Shown one piece after another: positions 11,937 through 23,669 of a stretch of DNA of 64,000 nucleotides. The stretch's first letter is position 1; each line of letters opens with the position of its first letter. The notes beneath the pieces were generated by a model. The model saw nothing but the letters and a program-made list of their open reading frames with translations. It made no database searches and had not been told where the DNA came from. Made by a program: the position numbers and the translations under genes. Origin of the DNA: Phorcus lineatus. Its lineage: Eukaryota; Mollusca; Gastropoda; Trochida; Trochidae. The stretch is taken from NCBI GenBank assembly GCA_921293015.1, contig OV121084.1, positions 23,502,960-23,566,959 on the forward strand, given 5' to 3'.

Positions 11937-13123
11937 TACGAGGGGTGTCCCCAAAATTCCGGCCTGACCATCAAAACCAAAGAAAAATTCAAATGTTTAT
12001 GACTTATTTTTCGACACAATCACCCTTGACCTCAATGCATTTGCTCCAGTGTTTTTGTAACATCTGCAATCACTCTTAAAACCACTTTTTATCACGAGAC
12101 CCCAAAAACTCGTCATCGTCAACTTAAACCTTTGGCCACGGATGTCTGTTTTGAGTCGAGATAAGAGGAAGAAGTCTGAGGGGGCTGGGTCTGGAGAATA
12201 GGCAGGGTGGGGGAGAATCCTGAACTGGCTACAATTTGGGCGGTGTGAACGGGAGCATTGTCCAGCAACAGCCACACACCTTTGCGCAGTTTACCCCTTC
12301 GTTTATTTTTTTTTTTTTTTCTCGTAATTGTCGTAGTTCATTTGCGTAATAAGTGCCATTGGTTGTAGAACCTTTCTTTAAATAATCAATCATTATTACA
12401 CCCTGAGAGTCCCAGAAAACGGATGTCATGACCTTCCGACTGGAGGAACAAGATATGAACTTTTTAGGGGTGGGTAGTGTGCTGTTTCCATTGCATGCTT
12501 TGGCTTTTTGTCTCAGGATCAAAATGATGAAGCCAGGTTTCATCTTGAGTAACGACATGAGCGAAAAATTATTCTGGGTCTGCGCGATACTCGTTAAGAA
12601 GTTGCTGACTGACCATGACACGTTTTCGCTTTTTGTCCTCAGATAACATTATGGGGACCCGGCGTGCTGATACCTCTTTCTTATGTAAATGTTCATGTAT
12701 AATTCGTTCAAGTGATGTTTTACTGATGTGGTGAGTATCAGCTAAGTATCTGTTAGTCACTCGCCTGTCTTGCCTTATTGTGTCAAGAACAGCCTCAATG
12801 TTTTCACCTGCGGTGATATCAGATGGACGACCAGGACGGAGCTCGTCTTTAGTGCTTACTCTACCCCGTTTAAATTCAGCACACCAATGTTTAATGGTGC
12901 TATATGAAGGAGCAGAGTCACCTAATGTTTGTAACATATCCCCATGAATTTCCTTTGGAGTGTATTTGTTTAAACTCAGATATTTGATAACAGCCCTACA
13001 TTCAATTTTCGCCATTTCGGTAAAAGATGACAGGCTATTATATGAAATTGAAGAGTATGCATCTTCATGCACGCACAGTATGGTTGCGTTTCAGACATGT
13101 TTTCATATGGGACAACCCTGGTA
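11937..13123 (-). mobile_element. Mariner element with broken transposase
   Basis: Terminal inverted repeats are visible at both ends: TACGAGGGGTGTCCC at 11937 and the complement of TACCAGGGTTGTCCC ending at 13123. TA lies at each edge, as expected of Tc1/mariner. The minus strand encodes a mariner transposase starting at 13015 (MAKIECRAVIKYL). A helix-turn-helix region follows with WCAEFKRGR and DELRPGRPSD, then HISKTSLERIIHEHLHKKE. The frame breaks near 12569, after which the catalytic region continues in other frames with PTPKKF, SVFWDSQG and LLDNAP-type pieces, then HPAYSPDPAPSDFFLLSRLK. A T-tract at 12306-12320 marks one break. The element is near full length for mariner (about 1.19 kb) but inactive. 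Confidence 0.9.
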
Positions 13124-13985
13124 TATTTGTTTGGTATCCTGGTTTCATATTGAATTATTTTCCGACAATTCACATACAGGGGTGTTTATTATCGTAACGG
13201 ATGTTTCGAATGAAAAGCTGTTACGATATGTCACCATTAACTCTTTTCCAAATGTGTGAAAACACCATCTATAAAATAGCATGTTATAAACACAGTACAT
13301 TAAGACATGTTACAATCGAAATATATGAGCTATCATGTCAGTTTCTGTCCAAGTGGATTACTGATAGCACCACGTAAGTCTGTTGAGTAATATGGTAGTC
13401 GTTTCATGATAAACGTTCTTATATTACCTAGAGCACAACATTTAATTTATGTATTGCTTTCTTTTTAAAAATTTGCTTTCTTTATAAAATATTTGTACGG
13501 CCTCTCAAAAAAAATTTCATTCATTACTTTCAAACTTGTGCAATTATCATGTGACATGGTTTCGCAACATCGTTCTGAAACTTGGAGTAGATGTAGTAAA
13601 ACATTTTCTTTTAGAAAACATTCATACTACTAAAGAACAAAAATGAAATGATAATATAAACTAATATTGCTGAATTTAATTTAGAAAATTCAGAAGATTC
13701 AATATTTTTAATTTGACTCCTAAATTCTATTGGGTATTGTCATATTTTTTACCCGTATGCTTCCTATATTTCCCTTGTGAATGTTTCGTCAAAATTATCC
13801 TTTTACAGATTAATCCGAATTATAATCTACAATAGTTGAACTGATAGTAAAGTTATGAAACAATTAAAAATGTTAATTTCAAAGTCAACATTTTATTACT
13901 TAGGAACGCTTACACAGTTAAACAAAATGTTGTTCAGTAGCTGTAGACATTAAACTTGTCTTGTTTTGATTTAAACCCGTCTCAA
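13124..13985. other. Unassigned AT-rich sequence
   Basis: No exon, RNA gene or repeat relation is recognised. Confidence 0.4.
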
Positions 13986-13989
13986 TGTC

Positions 13990-14600
13990 ATAGATATCAG
14001 GTAGAACTTTAGATATAACGCATCAAGTTGTTTGGTAAATTACGAGATTTAAATACGACTGAAGGTGCTTTGTCTGAGTTTTATGTGCTAAACAGTTTAA
14101 GATGTTTAGTTGCTTCCCCATCAGTCTGTTTTGTATACGGAGCAGATTCCAATGCAACAGAGTCTGATCCTAACACACAATAGAAAAGTGACAGTGACAG
14201 AGGGACACAGAAGGCCTTCCTTCGCACTCTTTCAGTAATTTATGAGTATATCAATACAAACAGTCAAGAATCAGACACGACAGTTGGAGCTACTTGTAAC
14301 TGGAATACAACTTGATTTTACAATTGTCTTTAATCATATAAGCTGTAGAAACGTCCTTAATGTCATGAATAAAGATATCGTTTTATCAGCATATTAGCAT
14401 ATAAAACACGTTATTGATTGATGTAATATAAATCTTCTTCTTCTATATTTGATTTATGGCATGATAATATTTCATTTTGAGAGAAAAGGAGAAAGTTGTT
14501 TTCAAAACATGAATCAACAACATGTGTCAGATTGGTGATTCAAACATTTTCACTCGTTTTGTTCTGTAAAAAGAATATTTGCACTGTAACAAACATTATC
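13990..14600 (-). repeat. Duplicated segment, copy 2, with terminal-exon-like frame
   Basis: Aligns with 1-600 and with 14640-14970. On the minus strand an acceptor-like tract TTCTATTGTGTGTTAG (about 14172-14187) is followed by GSDSVALESAPYTKQTDGEA. One stop lies inside the frame, which then continues SDKAPSVVFKSRNLPNNLM and ends RYI-stop near 14016. The conserved frame and end, despite nucleotide divergence, indicate descent from a coding last exon. Other exons of such a gene were not found nearby. Confidence 0.55.
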
Positions 14601-14639
14601 TTACATGTAAGTAAGGTAAGTCTCCCTTTAACAATATAA

Positions 14640-14970
14640 TTAGATGATCAGGTTCATTGTAGGCTTTAGACATAACCCATCAAGTTGTCTGGTGAAGTAA
14701 GAGATTTGGAGTTAAATACGACGAAAGGAGGTTTGTCTGATACATTCTCAGATGGGCTCTTAAACGCTTCCCCATCAGTCTGTTTTGTATACGGAGCAGA
14801 TTCCAATGAAACAGTGTGTGATCCTGACACAAAATAGAAAAGTGACAGTGACAGAGGGGCACAGAAGGCCTTCCTTCGCACTTATTCAGCTCACTGATCA
14901 ATACACGCAGACAAGAATCGATGCAGTTGGAGCTTCTTTAACAATATCTCATCATATAAACTGAATTTTA
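14640..14970 (-). pseudogene. Duplicated segment, copy 3, best-preserved terminal-exon-like frame
   Basis: The minus strand shows TTTTCTATTTTGTGTCAG, a good 3' splice-site sequence, then an uninterrupted frame beginning GSHTVSLESAPYTKQTDGEA. The frame continues PSENVSDKPPFVVF and ends SPDNLMGYV-stop at about 14666. It parallels copy 2 in length and in its final residues. The putative exon is about 50 codons. It could be the last exon of an unseen gene, or an exon fragment carried by a repeat. No protein family is recognised. Confidence 0.45.
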
Positions 14971-15640
14971 TCAGTTATCAAATAATTATTAGTTTAATTA
15001 GTTATTATTTGCAAATAAAACTCTTTTCGATATTGTAGATCTAAGGTAAATTTCGGGAATATCTCAAGAGATAGTTCAGAAATCACTTCAATCAATAATC
15101 TATTATGGTCTTCATATTGTGACGTAATACATTGTAGTATTCTACTCCTGGGGACATCAGGGAAATCATTTACTAAAATTTTAATCATGAAGTAGTTAGA
15201 GATTGTGTATCACAAACTGCTTTTACTCTTTTGTCATGCCTGAAAATCAATATTCAACAATCGACATGGGATCGTTTTCACAGCAATTGAACAACTCTGT
15301 CAGCTAATATTCTTTGTCGAGATAGTAACTCTCTTTCAACGATGTTAGAGGTTTTTTTGCTGTATATATTGTAGCGTATTCTATAAACATAAATGTATGT
15401 AACGGCCAGGATTATTGTCCCTAGATGTGTCTGTTTCCTCTGTCAGTTTACTATTTAGAATACTCTAAGGGAGGTAACTGTTGTGGTCAGTAGTCAACCA
15501 AACAACTTGCCAAGCTGTTGCTAGGTTACTAGTTCTTTACAAGTAGTTCCGAATTGACACGTGATCGTTTCAGAACTGCAGAGATAGTTTGGAACCAATT
15601 TCTAGGACCCTTCTTTGTCTGACCACCAATTGGTCAACAT
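14971..15640. other. Unassigned sequence
   Basis: No supported feature. A short stretch near 15465-15480 has the AAGGGAGGTAACT motif often found in bivalve and gastropod repeats. Confidence 0.35.
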
Positions 15641-15644
15641 ACTG

Positions 15645-16070
15645 TCCATTATCAAATTCAAATTCAAATTCTTTTATTCTCAAAAACGCCACCAACGGTG
15701 GTACATGAGCTTAACAATATTTTACAAATCATAGATATATAGTTTCTAAGATGGACAAAGAAAGGTTTCAGTTAATTCAAAAATAGTGTATGTTGGTGAT
15801 ATGAAATTTTATAGCTATTATACTAATAGCACAGATCGGGATCATCTTAAAATGATTTTAATAAACTTCAATAGTTTTCTCAATTCCTTAGTATATTTAT
15901 TGGACATAAGTCTTTTAAAAGTTATAAGATTTGGCCAGGTAAAATAATAATGGTTAATAAGTTGTTCCCGCTGTTGGTGGAGAGCCTCGCACCTTGGTAG
16001 ATAGTTGAACTCGTCACCATAGGCAACTACACCAAATGAAACTCCCCCCTGTATGCTGTTATTCAACCCT
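15645..16070 (-). pseudogene. 5'-truncated LINE 3' end
   Basis: The minus strand encodes the last part of a non-LTR ORF2. The frame 16066-15842 reads CEALHQQREQLINHYYFTWP followed by a basic tail, the usual end of CR1/Jockey-type proteins. The 3' untranslated part ends in a short CCACCGTTGGTGG hairpin, AATAAA and a TTTGAA-like tandem tail (15652-15675), as expected for 3' priming. It is heavily 5'-truncated. The sequence family differs from the copies at 2 kb and 22 kb. Confidence 0.7.
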
Positions 16071-16990
16071 ATGATGTTCTAATGCATAAGTATATTCATG
16101 TCTTTTATTTGATTGATTTATAATGGACAGATAACATTAAATAACTATTGTTTATTTGATTATCGATAAACTTTGGAAATTCTAAATTTCATATAATTAG
16201 CTCCATACTAATTAAACGTCCAAATTTCCTTTTCCTTGATTCAATACCTTTTATTCAATAAATGCACAGTGCATTAACACTTAAAATCGATAGTTGATAT
16301 ATCTATTTCCGAATCAACATGTGTCTCAATCTCCACACATGGTATTAACTAAAGCCTCTTGCCCTGTAATGACAATAAATGATTCAAGATGGCGGCTCCA
16401 GGTTCAAACAAAGCTGCATCATCTGCTAAGCTAAGTTACTAATATTTTTTTAACAATGTTACTGTTAATTATATCATTTTTTTCCCTCACACTTCACATT
16501 AATGTTTTCATTATCAGTCAAATTGTGTGAATTTTTTCAAGATGATGTTAATCCTATCAATATTGCTTTTATCTTTCATGTCGCCCTCTTGATTTTAATT
16601 CACCATTCTCCTTAATAATACAGCATGTGTTGTTCAAAGAACCCTTTCCCTTTACCTTCAACCTTTAGAGAAATTAAATTTTTTAATATCTTATTGTTGC
16701 ATCTTAATATATTTCATTTTGTTAGGTGTACCTATGCTGGGTAGTTTTTGGTTATTCTACCTAGTGGGCGTATGAACATATTGTTGGAGCCAGCCTCAAT
16801 GGTCTCGTATGTACAACCAACAAACATTACTTCATTATCAATGTCATTCCTGTGTTGTGTCATCTTTGACTTAAGAACTCGAGCGAGCACGCTTGCCCAT
16901 CCCCTTTAACGTGAGACCGGAATCAGGCTAATTAGGCGATTTAATCAAGTCTGAATTATAGATGAGCAGGAATCTATTCATTTTTTCAAA
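16071..16990. other. Unassigned AT-rich sequence
   Basis: No supported gene or repeat. AAGATGGC at about 16387 recalls 1215-1225, but the match is too short to use. Confidence 0.3.
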
Positions 16991-16999
16991 ATAATGACT

Positions 17000-17340
17000 T
17001 CCGGGAAATAAAATATATTGAATATGGAAATAAACTAATTTGCACTACATGAACCTTATCGAAAGTAAATTTTAAATCCTTTACTAGCTTAACTTTGTTT
17101 TGGAAAAGACATTCCTTTTAAAAATATTGTCGAAAACATTTTGCTTATTTCATAGTTAAGCCTCCGCATTGGAGCATTTCACCTGGTAATTTCGTCATTT
17201 TTGTGTCATTGATTACATGTTTTTGGGATTCGAATTAACAGCGACAGTTATGGTACAGTACGGGAGACAAAGAGGATTTAGTTGTCAAGTTATATTAGCA
17301 TGATGTATCACTGACGGTGGCAATCATATCGGGGTCAAAA
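17000..17340. repeat. Continuation of the duplicated segment (possible empty site)
   Basis: Sequence around 17100-17290 aligns loosely with 790-985: TTTTTGTGTCATTGAT against TTGGTGTCATTAAT, then AACAGCGACAGTT against AACAGTGACAGTT, then GGGAGACAAAGA against TGAGACAGAC. Sequence at 17330-17375 resembles 4580-4620, the far flank of the inverted-repeat element, which suggests that this copy lacks the insertion. Confidence 0.4.
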
Positions 17341-19070
17341 GTTTTCATACGATGTCAGATTCGTCTAAGGCGCTGCGTTCTAAATGCGTCGGTACAAAAT
17401 TTATTTTTGAAATTATTGTTTTTCTATTCAAACTACTTAATTTTGTAATAAATATAATAATGTATTCGTGTGTCATACTTTGTTTACAACATATACTCTC
17501 GCTCCGTAATATTCAGACACCCGTGTAGTAATCATAGTATAAAATGCACTAATGTAATATTCTCTATTTTCAATTTTACGTCATGTTGCGATTGAAACGG
17601 TATCATAAAACGAAGCCACATACACTCTTCACGAAACCAAAAAATGTCACTTTTCATAGAATTTATTGTTTAACTTCGAGAGCAATAAATCATATCCAAT
17701 TGCAACGTGCTTCTTCTCGGTATCAAAAGCATGTTGATTCAAACGTTTCAGAGGGTGTAGAATGCCGCAGCTAGAGTGATATCAAAGCCAACGAAATATG
17801 ACCACATCTCACCCGAACTTTATTCACTCCAACGGTAGCCTGTGCAACTGCGGATAAAGTATAAAGCTCTGCTGATTTTTTTCAAAAGTATTCAGTCTAG
17901 CTCTTCAGACCCTCAGTAAGCTGTTCAATCCCCTATAATCCTATAATCCAGCACGTTTCCTTCGATCATGTGATCTGTGTCTGCTGTCAACTCCTAAGAC
18001 AAGGACAAAACATAGGGTGATGATGTTTTGAGACTGCTCGGCCGAATCTTTGCAATTATATTCCGATATATTTGAGAACAGAACCAGATCAAATCAAATC
18101 CGATGACCTATCCTTTCTCAGAAGCTTTCGCCACAGCATACGTACCATCATAGAACTCTAGCGCCTTTGACTGCATTTACAGATTTTGGCGCTACAGAAG
18201 TATTTCTGATGATGATGATGATGATAATATGATTTCAGGTTAGGTGAAAATTCACATGTCTGTAGGATGAGTTTGTCAATACGACTGAAACTTTTGTTTC
18301 AATAGTCCACAGGGTGGTGTCAAAGTCATTACTTTATATTGCTACCATTTCTACTTTCTTGGCATCCTTTCGGCAAGGATTTGGTAAGTCAATAAAATGT
18401 CATCCCCGCTCTTCATGCAATGTGATTTGTTTCGATGAAATAGATGGAAAGTTTACTATAGATAGTATAAAAACACGGACAGAACGAGCTTATATTCCTT
18501 AATTACGTTGTACTGATTTTACAGATTCTTAGTAGCTATCTGATGCTGTAACCCATAAATATAACCTTTTGGGGAAAGTTGTGAAGACAGTCTTCCTTCA
18601 AGTGACATTCTTACATGACCATCTCGGATTTGAAGATTTGAGATGCAGGGTAATCATGCTGAAACTGAGAATGAGAAATCGTGATTAAGTGTCAGAGAGG
18701 AACAATTCAGCTGTTTTCAGAGATCCATAAATCAGAAAATAAATCTGTTAAACGGACGTCAAACTGGTGGAGTGATTGAAACTCCGAGAGGCAGAAGAAA
18801 GCTGGTGCGGGGTCTGTAGCGACACCATCCCTCACAATTACATGACGTTACTCACTAAAGCCCAGAACAATCATAGTATATAGGCCATGGAAACAGAATA
18901 GAAACAGGCCCTCAACATTACAAATTGGAAATGTCAAATACCAATAGAACCACATCAAAACCAACCAGCAAAGTAAATATCGTATATAACCCTCTTAGAG
19001 AAAATATAATAAAACATATTATTAAAAACAATACAACAAGAGAATTCTAATTAAGCATAATAGTCATTCT
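17341..19070. other. Unassigned sequence
   Basis: No supported gene. It contains a short GAT microsatellite near 18208-18225. A hydrophobic frame near 18314-18382 ends at a good GTAAGT donor but has no ATG. Confidence 0.4.
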
Positions 19071-19078
19071 AACATCAA

Positions 19079-19860
19079 ACTGGTTCACATGCTGCGATGG
19101 TTAACATGATGATATGGTTTACGTGATAAGATGGCTGACATGATGACTTGCTTTACATAAGATTGTTAAAGAGCCACTCCGTGATTTTCATTACATTTAC
19201 ATTACTCACGGAACATGATAACTTGGATTACGTGAGAAGACGGTTAACATGATGACTTGGTTCAGGTGACAAGATGGTTAACTTGATTACATGGTTTACA
19301 TGATGAGATGGTTAACGTGATGAAATGGTTTACGTGGTAAGATGGTTAACTTGATGAAATGGTTTACATGATAAGATGGTTAACGTGATGAAATGGTTTA
19401 CGTGGTAAGATGATTAACGTGATGACCTGGTTTACGTGATAAGATGGTTAACGTGATGAAATGGTTTACGTGGTAAGATGGTTAACGTGATGAAATGGTT
19501 TACGTGGTAAGATGGTTAACTTGATGAAATGGTTTACGTGATAAGATGGTTAACGTGATGAAATGGTTTACGTGGTAAGATGATTAACGTGATGACCTGG
19601 TTTACGTGATAAGATGGTTAACGTGATGAAATGGTTTACGTGATAAGATGGTTAACGTGATGAATTGGTTCACATGCTGCGATGGTTAACATGATGCTAT
19701 GGTGAACATGAAAAGATGGTTAACATAATGATTAGCTTTACACAAGATGGTTAACATGATAACATGGTTTATGTTAGAAGATGATTTACATGGTATCATT
19801 GTTGACATGATAACGTATTTAACAGGCTGCTATTGTTAACATGATGACGTGGTTCATTTG
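19079..19860. repeat. 34-bp minisatellite with five-unit higher-order pattern
   Basis: Units of 34 bp with the consensus halves GATGGTTAACGTGATG and AAATGGTTTACGTGGTAA repeat about 20 times. A variant unit carrying GATTAACGTGATGACC recurs at 19412 and 19582, exactly 170 bp or five units apart. Edge units are more diverged. A fragment of the TTAA-type MITE end lies inside at 19166-19191 (TTAAAGAGCCACTCCGTG). Confidence 0.93.
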
Positions 19861-20321
19861 GTGAGTCGTTTTACGAGAGAAAGAGACTTCAAAACAAACA
19901 CTGATTTTAATTTCGTATGGAATAATATGAAACGTGCAATGTTTTATATGTGGTTTGTTTTAGTTTTCCGTTTAATTAGGATTGTCTTGCTCAATATATG
20001 ATCCACAAACAAGTAATGAATTGCAGAGACTACATTTAACTGCGCCTGACATAATCGTTGTTCGTCCCGCATGAACACAATGACCGAGTTTACTTGCAAC
20101 TCTCCTTCACAAGGGTATTTTCCAAAAGTACCGTAAATATTCTTAGATTTGACTTGAGTGAGAAAAAGAATAATCAACAAGATGCGAGGAATTCCTGAGT
20201 GGATTATTGTTATAAATTTCGAGCTTTAGCGAGGAATTTATCACAATATTTCACGAGGGACAGATAAACAGTAATTCCGAGCTTTTTCATGCTAATCTTT
20301 TAAGCCTTTTCTCCCTACGGA

Positions 20322-20524
20322 ACGTCATTTTCAATATAACACTGTCACAGAACAGAATTAAAATTTAATGGAATAATTTTCTCATCATGAGTATGTAGAT
20401 TAGATACGGTTAAGAACTTATACGTCATTTTCAATAAAACACTGTCACAAAACAAAATTAAAATTTAATGGAATAATGTTCACACTATGAGGATGTAGAT
20501 TAGAATACGGTAAAGAACTTATAT
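20322..20524. repeat. Tandem duplication, 100-bp unit, two copies
   Basis: ACGTCATTTTCAATA..ACACTGTCAC occurs at 20322 and 20422. The two copies agree through GAACTTAT with a few substitutions. Confidence 0.9.
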
Positions 20525-22010
20525 TGTCAAAATTGATAGAAAATACTTTTTCGAACTAACTATAGGATAATGATAAACAAAAATGATAAAATAATTTTTC
20601 AAAATGATTTCATTTTATACAGAGTTGATATTTAGGAATTTTCTTTAGATTGTCTCATGAAAATTCTTTAAATCAAAAGATTTTATAACTCTGTTGTATA
20701 AACTGTTCAGATTAGCACAAAGATCTTAATCAGTAATATTTCTGATAATCTTTTGATAATATATTTTTGGGGTAGTTTTAAGCATCTTGGCCTTACATAA
20801 TATATATACTCACAGTAACGTATCAATACTATTAAAAGAAACCTTTAAAGTGGTTACCAGAAAATGAAGATTGTTCCCAAAAATTTACTGAAAAGCTTGA
20901 ATTTCAGTATTTCGGCAATAATTGACAGTGTCAATTGTGATGCTCTTAAGGGTCATTTGAAATAATAAAACACCTTTATAGGTAACGGTGAAATAACAGT
21001 GAAATAATATCTAACTATCTGAATAAAATTGTTAATCAGTTTGACTTCACATTATGATCTAATAGTTATAACAGATATAGCATTCCAAATGTAAAACTCT
21101 AAGTCAGAAAATATATGTCGACTTGGCGCTTGGAAGTGTGTATCACCTTGATGACGTCACCAGATCTGTCTAACATCTCGTATCAGACGAAATATACAAG
21201 TACAATTGATATATACTTGTTATAAAGGAGGTTTCATCTTAGATAAGATGCCATTAAGTTTTTATTTGACAGGCTTTCTTACAAATCAACAGAAGAGGTT
21301 GAAAATGCTGTCAACTGAATAGTTTAGGGGCCTCCCGTAACTTATACAAACAAAGTTGCACAAACATTAGTTCCATATTGCCCCTGTATTATCTACAATA
21401 TACATGATAAAGTGAAGATACCCTCCAACATTTTCCAACTAATGTCCAACCTCCAATAGTTTATTAAAGGGTTTCCAATGTTGTATGGAAAAACACTAGT
21501 GTTGTATTTGAAAGCAAAATAAGAGGATGTTTAGTGAATTTGCTGTGTTTCGACACTTAGTTAACATACATAATATTTTGGCAGTGGATAGCAACCTCAG
21601 ATAGTTGGATGCGACTTTGCTTAAAGTTAGAAATGTTCCTCAAAATCCCCAATAGTTTGGCAAGGAGGCTCGCTCTCGGCCAAACGGCCTTTGACAAGTC
21701 CCTTGTACAAAACTATTGGAGACTTTTCGGACATATACTACAACCTATCCAACTTAATCATGGCGTATTTGTTTATGCATCATTTGCACACTCCTCATAC
21801 AAAGAATAAACATGTGAACAGAATGAAAACATGATAGTTTCTAAAATCGGTTTTGTGCTTTTCAAGAGTATGTGTACAACATTTGTTCTAGCGATAGAGT
21901 CTAACGTGTTTCTCCATTTACACCTCTTTTTACACCTCCCATCAGCTGAATCATCTCATCATGTGAGCCACCTCATTCAACCTTCATGTTTGATGGTTGT
22001 AATGTCACAT
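20525..22010. other. Unassigned AT-rich sequence
   Basis: No exon or repeat is recognised. A 66-codon frame at 21609-21809 has no family character. Confidence 0.4.
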
Positions 22011-22026
22011 AAACACACAAACAAAC

Positions 22027-23328
22027 AAACCTCATTGCTCTGTTATTTGCTGATGATTTGATACTTATTGCAGATAGTGTTGTAAAATTGCAAAGAAGGT
22101 TGAATGCTTTACATGATTATTCTTATAGATGGGGTATGGAAATTAATGTAGCTAAAAGTAAAATTATAGTTTTTAAAATGGGTGGGCCCTTGACGAGATA
22201 TGAAAAATTCTACTTTAATGGTAACCCAATGGAAACTGTTAATGCATATAAATATTTGGGGTTAATGATAACACCTAAACTAATTTGACAAAAGCTTGTA
22301 AAACGCTCGCGGAACAAGCAAGTAAGGCATTATGGCCAATAAAATCATTAATCAGACGTTTAGACTTTTCAGTAAGGGATTCCTTCTTCTTGTTTGACTA
22401 AAAGATTACTCCAATTCTTACTTACGGGGCTGAAATTTGGGGTTGGGAGGAAAGAAACTGTATAGAAATTATTCATAGAAAGTTTTGTAAATTTGTCCTC
22501 CATATTGGGTATAAATCATCAAATGCCGTATCTTACGGGGAGTGTGGGAGGTATCCGCTTTATGTTTCTTATTATGTAAAATGCATTAAGTATTGGCTAC
22601 GGTTGTTAAGAATGCAACGCCAAAGGTATGCTTTTCAAAGTTATAATATGTTACTGTCCATTGCTGAGAGAAAAAGACTAAATTGGGTCAACCATGTCAA
22701 ATATTTATTATTTCGGTATGGCTTCGGCTTCGTTTGGATAAGCCAAGCAGTGGGAGATCCCGATTATTTTGTTCATGTTTTTAGACAACGTGTTAGAGAA
22801 TGTTCATTTCAGAATTGGCATTCTTCTCTTGAAAATGATTCCCTAAAATTTTATAATTCCCATAAGTCTTTACTTAGTTGTGAAAATTATTTGTTAAACA
22901 TTAGTTCGTGTGAACATAGACGTGTATCAACCTTATTTAGAAGTGGATGTCTGAGTAGAATTTTTTTTTATAGTAATGACACCCACATCTGTAAACACTG
23001 TTATGTACCACTAAGTGAAAAACATGTATTGTATGACTGTGTTTATTTTGCTAAAGAGAGAGAACGTTTCATCCCAGATTGTAAAAGCAACACTAATGAT
23101 AATGCTTCAATAATGCGTCTTTTGAATGATAATATCTTTCTTGTTAATCTTGCAAAATTCCTTAAACATGTATTTGAATGTATAAAACAAAAAATGGTAA
23201 CTCTGTAATCATATTCTTGCAATCTAATTTGTACTTTGGGTCTTTTGGCCTTTCTACAAATAAAATATCTTGTATAAACACACACATACACACACCGACA
23301 CACACACACCCACACCCACACCCTGTTT
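22027..23328 (+). pseudogene. LINE fragment with RT FADD motif and microsatellite tail
   Basis: The plus strand begins within a reverse transcriptase at LIALLFADDLILIADSV, which includes the FADD active-site box. It continues with MEINVAKSKIIVFKMGG and AYKYLGLMI. After a frameshift near 22285 come TPILTYGAEIWGWEE and GECGRYPLYV. A 201-codon frame (22603-23208) then shows FRYGFGFVWISQAVGD and a C-terminal Cys/His cluster (CKHCYVPLSEKHVLYDC). AATAAA lies just after the stop, followed by a CA-rich tail at 23277-23328. About the last third of ORF2 is present; the 5' part is missing. Same family as the minus-strand copy at 2.06-2.97 kb, but better preserved. Confidence 0.87.
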
Positions 23329-23339
23329 CGAGGAAATAA

Positions 23340-23665
23340 AAGTTTCAAAATATTGACTCTACCGAGATTCGAACTCCATATGTCTAGGCTATCCTCTCCA
23401 CAACGGTCTGACCGCAGCCTACTGTAGTGCACGTTCTTACGTAAACACAGCTAACCAATCACAATGCGTGCGGCAAAAGCATTCGGTATTAGTAGCTAGG
23501 GGCAAGTAACTCTCATTTACCATTCGTTAACATGTACCGCCACTATCCATATTTTAAACGCGATGATGTGATGGTTCGCTAATGACTAGGTTTTGTCTGC
23601 GCGTAGCTGGTGTCAGCACGTGCGCTACAGTAGGCTGCTGTCAGATCCTTGTGGAGAAATCAGCC
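23340..23665 (-). repeat. tRNA-like SINE end plus inverted copy
   Basis: The complement of 23358-23372 (GGAGTTCGAATCTCG) is a good polymerase III B box. The adjoining block CCTCTCCACAA..TCTGACCGCAGCCTACTGTAG (23390-23430) occurs inverted at about 23622-23661. A third copy, without the inverted partner, is at 53800-53885. Either two SINE heads lie face to face, or it is a small inverted-repeat element. Confidence 0.55.
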
Positions 23666-23669
23666 CATA

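Noticed and set aside
18314..18382. Hydrophobic, signal-peptide-like frame ending at a GTAAGT donor
   Set aside because: No ATG in the frame and no downstream exon with matching phase could be found.
19079..19860. CRISPR-like array
   Set aside because: Units are contiguous tandem repeats without unique spacers, in a eukaryotic context.
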